From positions 216,808 to 280,807 of the forward strand of contig JAREIK010001461.1 of the NCBI GenBank assembly GCA_029783825.1: a stretch of DNA of 64,000 bases, written 5' to 3'. The position numbers and the translations under genes are program-made. Below, in pieces: positions 28,790 through 41,800 of the stretch; the first letter of the stretch is position 1, and every line of letters starts with the position of its first letter. Below the pieces are notes generated by a model that did not search any database, was not told the DNA's origin, and saw only the letters and a list, made by a program, of their open reading frames with translations. This DNA comes from Sapria himalayana (taxonomy: Eukaryota; Streptophyta; Magnoliopsida; Malpighiales; Rafflesiaceae).

Positions 28790-29945
28790 GTGTGTGGGTG
28801 AGTATGTGTGTGTGTGTGCATATATATATGTGTATGTGTGTGTGTGTGTAGACAAATAGATAGATAAATAGATAAGCATATCATTAGATATGTAGATAGA
28901 ACGATTAATAGATATAAAGATATATATATATTTAGATAGATAAATAAATAAAAAATTAAATAAAAGGATATATAGAGTCATATAGATTATAGACAATCAA
29001 ATAAATAAATATATAGAGAGATAGTCAGATAGACATATAAATCGATAGACAAATATTTGATAGGTAGATTGGAAAATATGTAGATATATAGATATATAGG
29101 TAGATATGTATATACATAGATAGATAGATAGATAGATAAATATATAATCAGTTAGATAGATAGATATATAGATATAATGATATATAGATTGACAGATAGA
29201 TAGACAGATAGATAGATAGACAGATACATAAAAAGAAAGAGAGACATAGATAGATAGATTGATTAATTGAATGATTGTTAGTCAAATAAATAGATAGATA
29301 GATAGATAGAGAGTCAGATAGATAGATAGATAGACAGAAAAATAGATTGACAGATAGATAGAATGATAAATTGATTGATTTATTGATGAATAGATATAAA
29401 TATTGAAAGATAGATAGATTGACAAATAGATAGATAAAAAGATAGACACATAGAGAGCTAATATATAGATAGATAGATAGCGATATAAAATTATAGATTG
29501 ATAGAAAAAGAGACAGATAGATATATAAGAGATAGAAAGATAGGAAGATAGACATAAAGATATATAGATATATATATATATATATTGATAGATATATAGA
29601 TAGATCAACAAATAGTGAGATAAATATATTTACACAACGATAGAAATATAGATAGATAGATAGATCAACAGATAGGCAGATAGATTGATAGCCAGATAGT
29701 TATATAGATAGTTGGACACACTATAAACTTTGTAGATAGATAGATAGATATACAGATAGATAGATAGTCAGATAAGTAAATACACACATAGATAGATAGA
29801 TAGATATACACATATATAGATAGTTAGAGAGATAGATTGAGTTACAAATATGCAAAAGACAAGTAGATAGATTTATAGTTAGATACATAAAAAGATTGGC
29901 AGATATATAGATAGAATGATAAATATATAGATAGATAGATAAATT
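28020..29945 (+). repeat. ~1.25-kb tandem duplication within the GATA array
   Basis: Irregular landmarks occur twice at a constant ~1.25-kb offset. TTGGACACACTATAAACTTTG is near 28465 and 29713. TCAGATAAGTAAATACACAC is near 28531 and 29769. GAGTTACAAATATGCAAAAG also recurs, as do the ATGAATAGATATAAATAT blocks at ~28130 and ~29385. Copy 1 covers roughly 28020-28700 and copy 2 roughly 29275-29945, with unrelated GATA sequence between them. Confidence 0.75.
28747..28850. repeat. TA run joined to a TG-rich microsatellite
   Basis: A 40-bp TA run (28747-28786) passes directly into TGTGTGTGGGTGAGTATGTG and further TG repeats to about 28850. Alternating purine-pyrimidine DNA of this kind is rare in the rest of the window. 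Confidence 0.85.
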
Positions 29946-30535
29946 TAATGATAGACAGATAAACAAATAGACTAATAGACACATAGAAAGATAGAAAGAA
30001 AGATATATAGATAGATAGATAGATAGCTATATAGATAGATAGATAGATAATAGATAGATGGATGGACAGATATGAAAAAAGACAAATAACTAGATAGATA
30101 AATAGATAGCTGGATAGATAGACAAATTGACATATAGACTAATATAATTATAGACTGATAGATAGAATGATTGTGAGATAGATAAATAGATAAATATACA
30201 AATAGATAGATATATAGATAGATAGTTAGATAGTTAGAAAGTTAGATAGTTAGATAGATAGACTGATTAACATATTGATATATAGAGAGATAGAGAATTA
30301 TTTAGATAGATAGATAGATAGACAGATAAATAGATAAGTAGATAGAAAGAAAGAAAGATAGATAGATAAATAGATAGATAGATCGATACATATATGATTA
30401 GAAAGATTGATAAAGTGATAGATAGATAGACATAATGAAAATTAGATAGTTTGATAGTTAGATAGTTAGACAAATAGATATATAGAAAATTAATAGTCAG
30501 ATAGTTACATAGATACATAGTTAGATAGACATATA

Positions 30536-31884
30536 TGTTAGTAATAATGCTCTAGGCCTCTCATATTGACATGGTTTTTTGACTATTTGTGAGAATTAAT
30601 TATTTTGATGATTTGCATGTTTATTATATATAATATTTTTGAATAATATTTTTAATTATTTTAAATGTCTCTAATCAGTTATTATTATGAAAATAACAAC
30701 AAATTTAACTTAGTATAAAGTTTGATTGATATTCATGGGATGAATATATTTATCAAATACAAATCAAATTTATATATATTTGCTGAGTACAAATATTACA
30801 CAGACCTATCTTTAGTATAATATATGGATCAAAGTCATAAGTTAATCTCTATAGCTATATTATTAAACCCTTTTGCATTAGATCGCTATAGTTCTCAACA
30901 TAAGGAATATTATGTTTTAATATAATCAAATATTGTCTTTAATCAGATGACTATAAAAGTTATACTTGAACATAATAACAATTATGTAGTGAGATATGAG
31001 TGATAAAGATGGAATTTGTCCATCTTATTATGAGAGAGATGTCACTAGGTCCCCTCGATAATTATGACTGAGAAAAAATTATGTCATTGGCTATATTAAG
31101 GTTATCTCGAATCATGAGCTTTTCATTTAACTTGGGTAGTCATAATGTCTTACTAGATGCCACTTTTGACTTGTAGGATAACAATGTGATTTAGGCCTAC
31201 TGATAATATTAATTGAAACTTTAGAGTTGCATATTAAGAAGGAATAATAATGGTTATGGTTTTTTATTCTCTGTAGTAACTTTAAATGATGAGATTATTT
31301 TAAATCACAGATAACAAATAGTTATTATTTAAATTTAAATTTAATTTTGAGAAAGATAAAATTTATGATTTAAATAAGTAATTATTTTGTTACATTGAAC
31401 TTAAGTTTTAATGAATAAATTCATTTAAAAAGAGTTTTTAAAGAAAAGAATTTAAGTTGTTATTATTTAAAAGAGTTTTAAATATATACTTAATATAATT
31501 ATGACTAAAACCATAGCAGACTTGAATATATATATGTGAGACATATTTGATGCAAGTATTCATCTTTTGTAAAATAGATAAAATCCTTTTCATTTTGAGA
31601 AGTCAAATCTGAACTAGCATTCAACAAGATCAATCATTATTTATGTGTGGATACATGTAGAGGGTTGTAAATTTTCAAAAAGGCAGCACCTTTGATGATT
31701 CGAATAAACCTCAACACCACTTTGAAGGCTTGACGAATCGATCTACAAGTTGTAAGTTTCATTTACCATTCCTTAGTGTTTTTATGAATTGCATGTGATC
31801 CTTGGTGGATTAAGAAATAAAAATTATAAATTCTATTGTGTTTATGTTCTAATTAGATTGAATATTAAGCCCAAAATCCCAACA
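30536..31884 (+). repeat. 5' long terminal repeat (~1.35 kb)
   Basis: It begins TGTTAG and ends AATCCCAACA, giving the TG...CA ends with a 4-bp inverted TGTT/AACA that LTRs normally show. A primer-binding site follows at once. The body is AT-rich and has no reading frame of note. Confidence 0.78.
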
Positions 31885-31885
31885 G

Positions 31886-31900
31886 TGGTATCGAAGGAAC
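31886..31900 (+). other. Primer-binding site (tRNA-iMet-like)
   Basis: TGGTATCGAAGGAAC begins one base after the LTR end. The first seven bases match the usual plant initiator-Met primer site TGGTATCAGAGC; the rest has diverged. Confidence 0.65.
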
Positions 31901-32300
31901 TTGTGTTTTCATAAAAATGGAAAATGCCATATTTTATCATATGTATGTGATGTATATGATCCTGGCATGATTTGCATTTTTGAATATATATGATATTATT
32001 GTTTGTGTGATCAACATAGTTAATAGGTTTTGTTAAGGTATTAATTGATTGAATCTGAAAACTAAAATGATTCATTAGTATGATTGAGAATTTGAATGTG
32101 ATATTTCCATTAAAGTGTTTAATAATATGATATATGACCCTAGGTTTGTCTTAATCAGATTAATACATGTACTAAATTCATATATCAATTTTGATTTATT
32201 AGTAATTGTTTATGGTGGTGCCAAAATAAGTCCTATGTGTAATGAGATTACAAAATATGTTGCTTTAATGTGATTTTGATGGCTTTCGGCTTATTTTAAA

Positions 32301-32577
32301 TTTATTGATAATATCAATAAAAAATTTATTAATGAGATTAATAAAAATTTATTAATGAGATTAATAAAAATTTACTGATGAGATCAATGAAACTTTATTG
32401 ATGAGATCAATGAAAATTTATTGATAAGATCAATGAAAATTATTGATGAAATCAATGAAAATTTATTGATAAGATCAATGAAAATTATTGATGAGATCAA
32501 TGAAAATTTATTGATGAGATCAATGAAAATTTATTGATGAGATCAATGAAAATTTATTGATGAGATTAATGAAAATT
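32301..32577 (+). repeat. 22-23-bp minisatellite in the LTR-element leader
   Basis: About twelve head-to-tail copies of a unit like TTTATTGATGAGATCAATGAAAA. The first copies carry AATGAGATTAATAAAAA and the later ones GATGAGATCAATGAAAA, so the array shows ordered divergence. A short GC-rich stretch (32595-32640) follows, unlike the AT-rich surroundings. Confidence 0.88.
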
Positions 32578-32959
32578 AAAAATTTATTTTTTCTGGAGAG
32601 CAGCCCCTAACCCCACGAGGGTGGCTCCCCTTGAGCTCGTCTGCTAACTGTCTAACAAAACCACCCTAACAGCTCTACATAACACCTTATAAATTTAATT
32701 GTTTTTAAATACATGGTTATTATAATTTATTTTTTTAATACAAATTATTTGGGCTATATGATAACATTATATATTTTGCATGTTATTTTGCTTCAAATGG
32801 TGCTTAGTATGGCCTTTTTAACCAATCAATTTGGTAGAGTATTATTTTTTTTTCTCAAGGGTTGTAATTATTAAATATGGCTTGCATTCCATTTTTGTTT
32901 TATTGTAATTTTTTAATTGTTGTAATAAAACAAAATAGACAGTGCAAGCCAATTGAAGT

Positions 32960-34648
32960 CATATATAGATAGGTAGATAGATAAATATATAGATAGGTAG
33001 ATAGATAGATAGATAGACAGATAGTTTGCTATATAGATAGATAGTTAATATAATAGATAGATAGACAGATAGAAATATAGATTAATAAATAGAAAGTTGG
33101 ATATATAAATAGACAGATACATATTTTGAATATTAGGTCGATAGAAAGAAATATAGTTATATAGTTTGACAGATAGATAGTTTGTTAGATAGATAGATCG
33201 ATAGATAAATAGATAGTAACATTGATAAATAGATAGACATATAGACATTTAGATAAAAAAACAAATAAAAAGTTAGATATATAGACAGATTCATAAATAG
33301 ATAGAAAAATAAATAAATATATATATATATATATATATAAACAAATAGTCAGATAGACAAATAGACAGATAGATAGATAGATAGATAGACAAATAGAAAT
33401 AAAGATAGACAAATAGACATATAAATAGATAGACTAATAGACTAATAGACTAATAGATAGCTAGAGATATAGATAGATAGATTGATTGATTGATAGTTAG
33501 ATAAATATGAAGACAGATAGTTAGAAAAATATAGATATATTGTTAATAGATAGATAGTCATGTAGACACATAGACACAGAGAAATAGATACACAGATAGA
33601 TAGATAGATAGATAGACACAGAAATAAAGATACAAGATTGATAGATAGATTCACAATTAGACAAATACACTTATAGATTAATAGACAAATTGATAAATAG
33701 ATAATTAGATAAATAGATAGATAGACACAATGACAGATAGTCATATAGATAGATAGATAAATTGATTGATTGATATATAGTAGATAAATAAATAATTAAA
33801 TAGACACATATTGAAATAGATAAATATATAAATAGATAGGTAGACAGCTAGTTATATAGAAAGATTGATTTATAAATAGATATATAGAAAAATAGATAGA
33901 TAGATAGATAGATAGAATGATAGATAGAAAGACAGATAGATAAATAAATAGATAGGTAGATACATAGTTAGATAGAAAGATAAATAGACAGACAGATAGA
34001 TAAAATGATAGATATATATAAAGATAGACATATATATGGATGGACAAATAAATAGTAAGAGAGATACAAAGATAGAAAGATATATATAGATAGTTAGACA
34101 GATATATTGATTGATAAATAGATAGCTCAAACATTAGTGATAGAATTAGATAGATAAATAGATCAACAAATAGATAGATAGAAAGACAGACAGATAAATA
34201 GATATATAGATAGATAAAAATATAGATAGAAAGATAGATATATAGATATGCAAGTATACAAATATATAGATAGACAGTTCGATAGATTGAAACATAGATA
34301 AATAGTTAGATAAATAACTAGATAGAAAGATAATTAAATATATAGATAGATAAATAGATATACAAATAGGCAGATGGACAGACTAGTAGACATATTGATC
34401 GATAGATAGTTAGATTATTGAAATATACATACATATATATATAGATTGATAGACAGATAGATAAATAGATAGATAGATATATATATATATAGATTCATAA
34501 TTATATAGATAGACACATTACCAAATAGCTAGATGTACTAATAGACATATAGGTAGATAAACATATACACAAATAAAAAAATATATAGATAGATAGGTGG
34601 ATAAACATATAGACAAATAGAAAAATATATAGATAGATAGATAGACAA

Positions 34649-34679
<31 letters not shown>

Positions 34680-34757
34680 GATAAATAGATAGATAGATAA
34701 ATAGATAGATAAATAAACAAATAGATAGATAGATAGATTGATTGACATATAAACATA

Positions 34758-34788
<31 letters not shown>

Positions 34789-37188
34789 CTATAGTCAAAT
34801 ATATTAATTGATATATACTCCGATAGACATATAGATAGATAGAATGATAGCTAGATAAGAATATACACAGATATAAAGATATATATATATATATATATAT
34901 ATAGATTGATAAATAGATATACAACTAAATATTTAGATAGATATATAAATAGATATATAGATATGGGGCTACATAGATAAACAAATCATAGAAAGATAGA
35001 TAGATTTACATATAGATAGATAGGCATAAAGATAGATAGAAAGAAATTTACATAGATAGATAAAGAAATAGAAAGACAGATAAAAAGATACATATATAGA
35101 TAGATAGATATTTATACAAATATATTAATAGAGAAATAGGCAGACAAATAAATAAACATATAGATAGATTGACCAATAGATAGATATATCGATAGATAGA
35201 TAGACTGATAGATAAAAATGATAGAAAGATAGATTAGCACATTGAAACCTAGAGAAATAGACAAAGATACCTATAGATAAAAAGAAACATACACAGATTG
35301 ATAGATAGAGAGAAAAACAAACATATGATAGATAGATAGACAAATAAACAAATAGACAGTTATAAAGATAAAGACATAGACACATAGAGACATAAATATA
35401 TATAGACAAAAAGATAGATAGACAGATAGACAATAAGTGTGATAGACTAATAGAAAATTAAATAGTTTTATAGATAGATAGATATAAAATAAATAGATAA
35501 ACAATAGTGAGTTAGACAATTAGATAAATAGACCAATAGACATGTAGACAAAAATAGATTGATAGATAGGCATATAAACACATAGATAGATAGATAGAAA
35601 AATAGATATATATACAAATAGATAGATTGAAAGATAGATAGATATAAAGATAGATAGAGAAATAGATAGATAGACAAAATGATTGATTCAAAAATAGATA
35701 GATAGACATATAGATATTTGGACACACAGATAGATTGACAGATAGATGAATAAATAAGTAGATATACATACAGATATATAGATAGAGAGATAGACAGACA
35801 GATTGATTGATTGATTGATTGACTAACAAACACAAAGAAAGTTAAATATTTAGATAGATAGCCAAATAGATAGATAGACTTATAGATAGATTATTAGTAT
35901 GTTAGTGAATTAGACAGATAGAAAGATAAACATATAGATAGATTGATAGATTGATAGATTGATAGATAGACAAATAGATTCATAAATAGATAAATGAATA
36001 GACAAATAGAAAGTTAGAAATATAGACACATATATGCATTGACAGATAGATAGATAGATAGATAATAGGAAAAAATATTGATTGATTGATTGATAGAATG
36101 ATAGATAGACAAAGTGATAGAAAGATAGATAGACAAATAGACAAATAGATAGGTAGATAGATTAACAGATGAGATATAATGATAGATAGATTAACATAAG
36201 ATAAACAGATAAACAAATAGACGATTAGATAGATTATTAGATAGGCACATAGAAACATAGCGACATAAATAGTTTCACTAATAGACAATTAGACTAATAG
36301 GAAATTAGATAGTTTTATATATAGAGTGATATATAAATACATAGACAGACTTTAATATAGTTATACAATTATATAGATAGATTGATAAACATATAGACAT
36401 ATTGATATATTGATATATAAATAGATTGAAAGATAGACAAATAGAAATATACATAGACAGATATATAGTTTGATTGATAGATAGATAGATTGATAGATAA
36501 ATTAATTGATAGAGAGATATAAAGATAGACAAATATATAAATAGATAGACAGATAGATAGATAGATAGATAGATAGACAGATACACTAATAGATTGATTG
36601 ACAGACAGACAGATGGATAGATAGACAGATACACTAATAGATTGATTGACAGACAGACAGATAGATAGATATATATATATATATATATATATATAAACAA
36701 ATAGATAGATCGACAAATAAATAGTTGGATAGACATACACATAGACAGATAAGGAGATAGAGAGAAGATGAATTGGTAGACTAATTGATTGAAAGATAAG
36801 TAAATAGTCTAAGAAAATAGAGAAATAAATAGATAGATAGATAGTCAAATAGATTGTTAGTTAGTGAATTAGACAAATTGAAAAATAAACAGATACATAG
36901 TTTGACAGATTCACAAATTGTTAGATAGACAATAAGAGACTTAGATAGATTGACAAATAGACAAATAGAAAGTTAGACATATGGATTGATATATTGATAG
37001 AAAGATAGATAGACAGACATATATATATATATATATATATAAAGAGATAGACATATAGATTGTTTGACAAATAGAGAGATAGGCATATATATAGATAGAT
37101 AGAGAGATAGACAGATTGATATATAGATAGATTTGCAAATATATAAATAGTTAGACGGATAGATAGATAGAAAGTTAGATAGTTAGAT
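32960..37188 (+). repeat. GATA-family tetranucleotide array, block C
   Basis: The same-strand GATA array resumes after the LTR fragment and runs to the CACTA insertion. It contains a 16-bp multimer near 34651-34715 and a 48-bp duplication at 36576. No gene is visible. Confidence 0.97.
36576..36671 (+). repeat. 48-bp tandem duplication
   Basis: A block starting GACAGATACACTAATAGATT and ending in a GACAGACAGACAGAT stretch occurs at 36576 and again at 36624 with hardly any difference. Confidence 0.85.
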
Positions 37189-37201
37189 CACTACAACAAA
37201 A
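37189..37201 (+). repeat. CACTA left terminal inverted repeat
   Basis: CACTACAACAAAA follows the GAT target copy at 37186-37188. It is the exact inverse of 49422-49434. Confidence 0.95.
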
Positions 37202-37315
37202 ACCATAATCAATGATGCTTAAAAAGCTTCATTATATATATATAATGTCGTTAATCGATAGCGTCATCCGCTAGCGTGACATAAAAAGTCTATACATATA
37301 ATGATGTTTTTTTTA

Positions 37316-37412
37316 CAGTGTCGTTGAATCATACCTTGACGCTAAAATAAAGTATCATTTTTATTAACAATGATGCTTTATTTTAGCGTCAAGGTATGAT
37401 TCAACGACACTG
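37316..37412. repeat. 42-bp near-perfect hairpin in the CACTA left subterminal region
   Basis: Arm 1 (37316-37357) and arm 2 (37371-37412) are inverse complements with one mismatch, a G/T pair that would be a wobble in RNA, around a 13-base spacer. Each arm contains one AGCGTCA/TGACGCT motif, so the hairpin arose from inverted transposase-binding-site sequence. Weaker pairing continues outward on both sides. Confidence 0.93.
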
Positions 37413-38851
37413 CAAAAAAATGTCTTTATATGTTGTAGCTATCATAAATTTTTTTTAATACTATGACACTTAGAAAAAGCGTCAAGGAAGATTATGATTT
37501 AAATAAATTTAAATTTTATAATTATTGTACATATATTTTCACATGATATTGTAATACTGCATGCACATAAGAACAACATTCTTTACAATCCATACCAAGA
37601 ATACAATTTTCAAGTACAATGGGGAACTTGGACTTCTTACAAATCAAAAAAAAAATATAACACAATTTCAACATTCATTTCTTAAATTCAATTCAAAATT
37701 TTTGATATATGCAACTCAATTGTGCCTTAACTCCATAAAACTGGTTCCTGCTAGCCTAACAAAGTTTAGAGTTAATTTCCAAATAAGGTAACCTACATAC
37801 AAATAGATGAATAATAAATACTTACACTTGCAGAAAAAAATATATTATAGAGAATTGGAAAAAAAACTAGAATGATAACAACATATCATAAAAATAATTT
37901 ATATAATAATTGACATATACGATTAAACAAATTTAACAACAACAAAAACAAAGTTATTAGTAATGGATAAAATATAAAGCAGGAGATTTATCAATTATGA
38001 CATTAAAAGTTAATAAAATTTTTTAAAATACAAAACAATAATAATCCATTTAAAACCTAAAGGTGTGTAGTGAGTTTAAAGATCTCACAAACAACTTGAA
38101 AAAACACTACAAAAACCAATTAAATATCATAAAATGAAAAGTTAAATTACTTGTCATCTTCCCAACACATCAAAAAAACTTGATGAGATGCTATGTAATG
38201 TAATTTCAAGTTCTATTTGATTACACAAATATAGTAATCCAATCAACATATAGTTTTAGATTCATTAATAAAATATTGGCTGCATGAAAAAAAAATTGTG
38301 CCTTGAAATAATTATTGTGTTTTATAAGGGTGAAAAGGTAATTTACACTGTTGTGGTAAAGTATTGAAGCCAAAAGTCCAAATCACAATTTATTCCATTG
38401 TCAATCTACAACAAAAAATCTATTGTTGACAACATACATAAAAGATAGAATGAAAACAAAAAAAATTTTAATTACATATTCAAGTTTTGAATATTTAATT
38501 GAACGTAAGAAGTAATAACTATGATCTCATTAAAAAAATACCTTTATTATCACAATAGTTCATGGACCATTCCAAAGTAGGAAGATCTCCTAACTTGACC
38601 AAAAAAATGTTTACCTTTAAACACCTAAGAATCATGCATTCAATATACTAACGTAATTCAACATATGAAAATTATAGAAATATAATGAATGTGTAAGTTA
38701 AATACTAAAATGTCTTCAAATGAGTATGTCGAACAATTTACCTTCATTCATAGTTCAAAAGAAATATAAATTACGAACCTCATCAAAAGTTAATGATGTA
38801 AATCCCAAAAATTGTTCATGCTTCAATACAAAAAGGTGTCCCCAATGCTTT
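37413..38851. other. CACTA left subterminal and 3' flank, no gene seen
   Basis: AT-rich sequence lies between the left terminal repeats and the end of the TnpA/Ulp1 gene. One further AGCGTCA motif lies at 37478. It should hold the 3' UTR and polyadenylation site of the leftward transcripts. The open frame at 37561-37791 shows no known domain and is not called. Confidence 0.6.
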
Positions 38852-41800
38852 TCAAACCAAGTAAAGTATTAATTGAGTCACCAACATCACCCATTCAGAT
38901 CGTACTTTATCCAACTCATCTTTGTTGTATGATTCCTTCCCATTAAACTGTTGAAAATTAAAGTATTATCTTAATCAATAAAATTGGAAAACAAAAAATA
39001 ACTGATATATTGAGAAGCAACAAATCAACACATACCTTTGATGTTAGACATCCTTGATCAAGAATGATATCTCTCATATATCTCATCACATAGTATCCAC
39101 ATTCAACACTACTTTATTGTCTTGGGCATTGAATGTAAAATAAAATCAATATATATATATATATATGGAGGTACTTGCAAGTCATATTGTAAAAAGTTTA
39201 AAATTAAGCAGAAGACACTAAATATTATACTACTCTGTTAATGAGTTATGCACCCCTAGTACAGCCCAATTAGGATCTCTTTTTGATGATATATGTTTTT
39301 TAAAGTGAAGATTTCTTTGAGCCCTACATTAAGAAAAAAAATTTATGTTGCCACCAAATGCTTCATTCTATAATAAGAAGGGAAAAACTTACATATTAAT
39401 AATGTCTTTAAGATCATCTGCAGGTTGATGATGCAAGGAATCAAGGTAATAGGCGATCATAATCCTTATTTCAAGTACCACCAATACCCAATGACAACTA
39501 CAAAATTAACATTAGTATAACAACATATCATTTATAATTTGATATATATGCATACTTATAATCTTACTTATGTTAAATAACTTACCCTGGGTTATATAGA
39601 ATAAAAACAAAATCTGCATTATTTGCATTTATCAACCGATTAGCTATAACCCTTGACCTATTTTTCTTGCATGCTTCTCCCAATCTAGCTTTGGAAACCA
39701 AGGTCGGATTTACAAAAATAAATCGCTCTGCCTCTTTAGCATCAATCATTTTTTTATGCAATTTCCTGATTTAATTTCACACAATATTTAAAAGTTATAA
39801 TATTTTAATTTAACTAATATTAAATAGAATTCGCATAATGAAAAATTAAAGCATAAATAAGATAGTTAAAATAAATGAAAAACATTTTAAATTTTTATCT
39901 TACCATATATAGAACAAAAGACAATTAGATGACACCTCTATTGATGATATCATGATATCCATGTCTTCTTTCATGAGGAAGGTCTTAAATGACTATCCAA
40001 AAACCTCCTCTATGATTTCTATTTCATCTACGATTTCATCCTTTAACAAGCACCCAACTAATGTAGCAAAGTTCTTGATATCTACAGGATTCTCATCATT
40101 TAAACTTACTGTTCTCTCTCTATTACTCTGTTTCTTAAATTTCTTTGAATCCTATAAACATAAAATATCTTTGTATAAATAAGAATTGGCCTAGATAAAC
40201 TAGTATTATTATTATTATTAAGAAATATTTTATTTTAAAAAAAAACAACATACCTGGATGCGAAGAGTAGTATGAATGACAAATTGGGCAGGCCATAAAA
40301 TTTGATGCCCAATAGCATCTCTAATAGTGGTAATTTGGCTTGGAATAGGTATAGGAAGTAATACATTTGGATCATAAGAAACATCCACGGCAACAAGGAA
40401 GTTATCACCACATTCAAGTACCATAGTTCCAGCTGCAACAATATTTTCTTTTGTCTCTATGGCCAATTGACAATTCCTTTTCTGTAAAATGAAACTCTAT
40501 TGTTTAGTTTTATGCAATCATCAAAAGTTGATAATTTTCACGTAGAAAAGAATTAGTTAGACAAAATTGAGTTATCATAACTTAATGAGCTTATTAATAT
40601 AATTTATCATGCTCACTTATATTGTAACATTACTTCTATATTTTCATATCAACTAGGTAAGTTGATATGAAAATTATGAGTTTGTGATACCACATTTATA
40701 TTAAAGAACATAATATTAAATACAACTAACCTTTTTTGCTGCTAGCATTGGTGGAGTATGGTCTTCTACTCGACGTTTTGGTTGCTCAACACTTTCCAGA
40801 AGGACAATATGTTTTTGAAGCATGTTAGAGCTATCAATATCAAATTGAGCTGTGGTGGGTACCATTTGAGAGAGTTGGAATAAAATCTTTGCCTCAAACA
40901 TTGATTGTCACTCTTGCGATTCTTTCATAAATTCCCGCAAAGCACTATCAGCCATAGAATGAAAATAATGTCGTGGAGTATAATGCTTTTCTTTAGCTCG
41001 TACACGACCACTATATTCTGGAGTTCCCAATGCTTCTATAAGTATGTCATTTCCATTAAAACTCAAAATGCTTTCTTGTGACTGTTGCAACTTCATATCC
41101 TGATACACAATTATATTATAAAATTAAATGTCATATTGGTTACAATAAATAAGTTTATACTGTAAATGAAATATTTGTTCCATAACTTATACTTACAATC
41201 TTATCCACAACTAGAATGACCACTTCATCATACGTGCCATCTTTTTTAACAATCGCTTTCTTCCATAATACACTTCTATCAATGACTCTAGTAAAGCCGG
41301 TTTATACCGACTTTTGCAATATTGCAAAGTAATATAATGAGTCTCTAGGCAAATTCAACATAAAATAAAAAGTAAAGTTACAACATATTTAACTTACCAT
41401 CTCCGTTTCAAAACCAGCATATCCCTTCCTACTAAGATGATGATTATAAATATGCTTTTTGCTTTTTTCCTTTTGAATTTCTCTAAACTCCTACAATTTT
41501 TAATTTATATAAGTAAATAAAAATTGAGAAAATTTAATGAAAATAATTAGAAATATACCTAAAATCTTTGAGTCAATCTTTCTTTGACAAAAATTATCCA
41601 ATCTTCATCTTCAATAAAATTGTATTCAGATGGTGGTTTTTTAAGAAGCTCGAGTTGGTCTTTGAATGGAATGATATACTTTGCTATCAACATGTTCTTG
41701 AAAGATCTAAAGCACCTGCCAATTGTTTTCATACAATTCCGTCTACTTTTAAAATCCAATGTAAATGCAGCCCAGAAGTAATGAATATAGTTATAAGTTG

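Larger units (their letters stand above)
17492..30535 (+). repeat. GATA-family tetranucleotide array, block B
   Basis: This is the same degenerate, same-strand GATA array as block A, continuing after the LINE. The first ~6 kb carries the same landmarks as block A in the same order. Later it contains a recent ~200-bp duplication (23831) and a ~1.25-kb duplication (28020). No gene is visible. It ends at TGTTAG, the start of an LTR. Confidence 0.97.
30536..32959 (+). mobile_element. LTR-retrotransposon fragment (5' LTR, PBS, leader)
   Basis: A 2.4-kb non-GATA insertion starts with a complete LTR (30536-31884), then a primer-binding site and about 1.06 kb of non-coding leader that includes a minisatellite. 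No gag, protease, RT or integrase frame is present, and the LTR end does not recur on the right, so the element is truncated or internally deleted. CATATA stands at both junctions (30530-30535 and 32960-32965), but that word is common in the array. The superfamily cannot be decided without coding sequence. Confidence 0.75.

Noticed and set aside
31842..32075. Small - strand frame (77 codons) across the LTR/PBS junction
   Set aside because: It spans the LTR end and primer site and has no recognisable domain.
30530..32965. CATATA as a firm target duplication of the LTR fragment
   Set aside because: The word is frequent in the GATA array and the element lacks its 3' LTR, so the match may be chance; kept only as a question.
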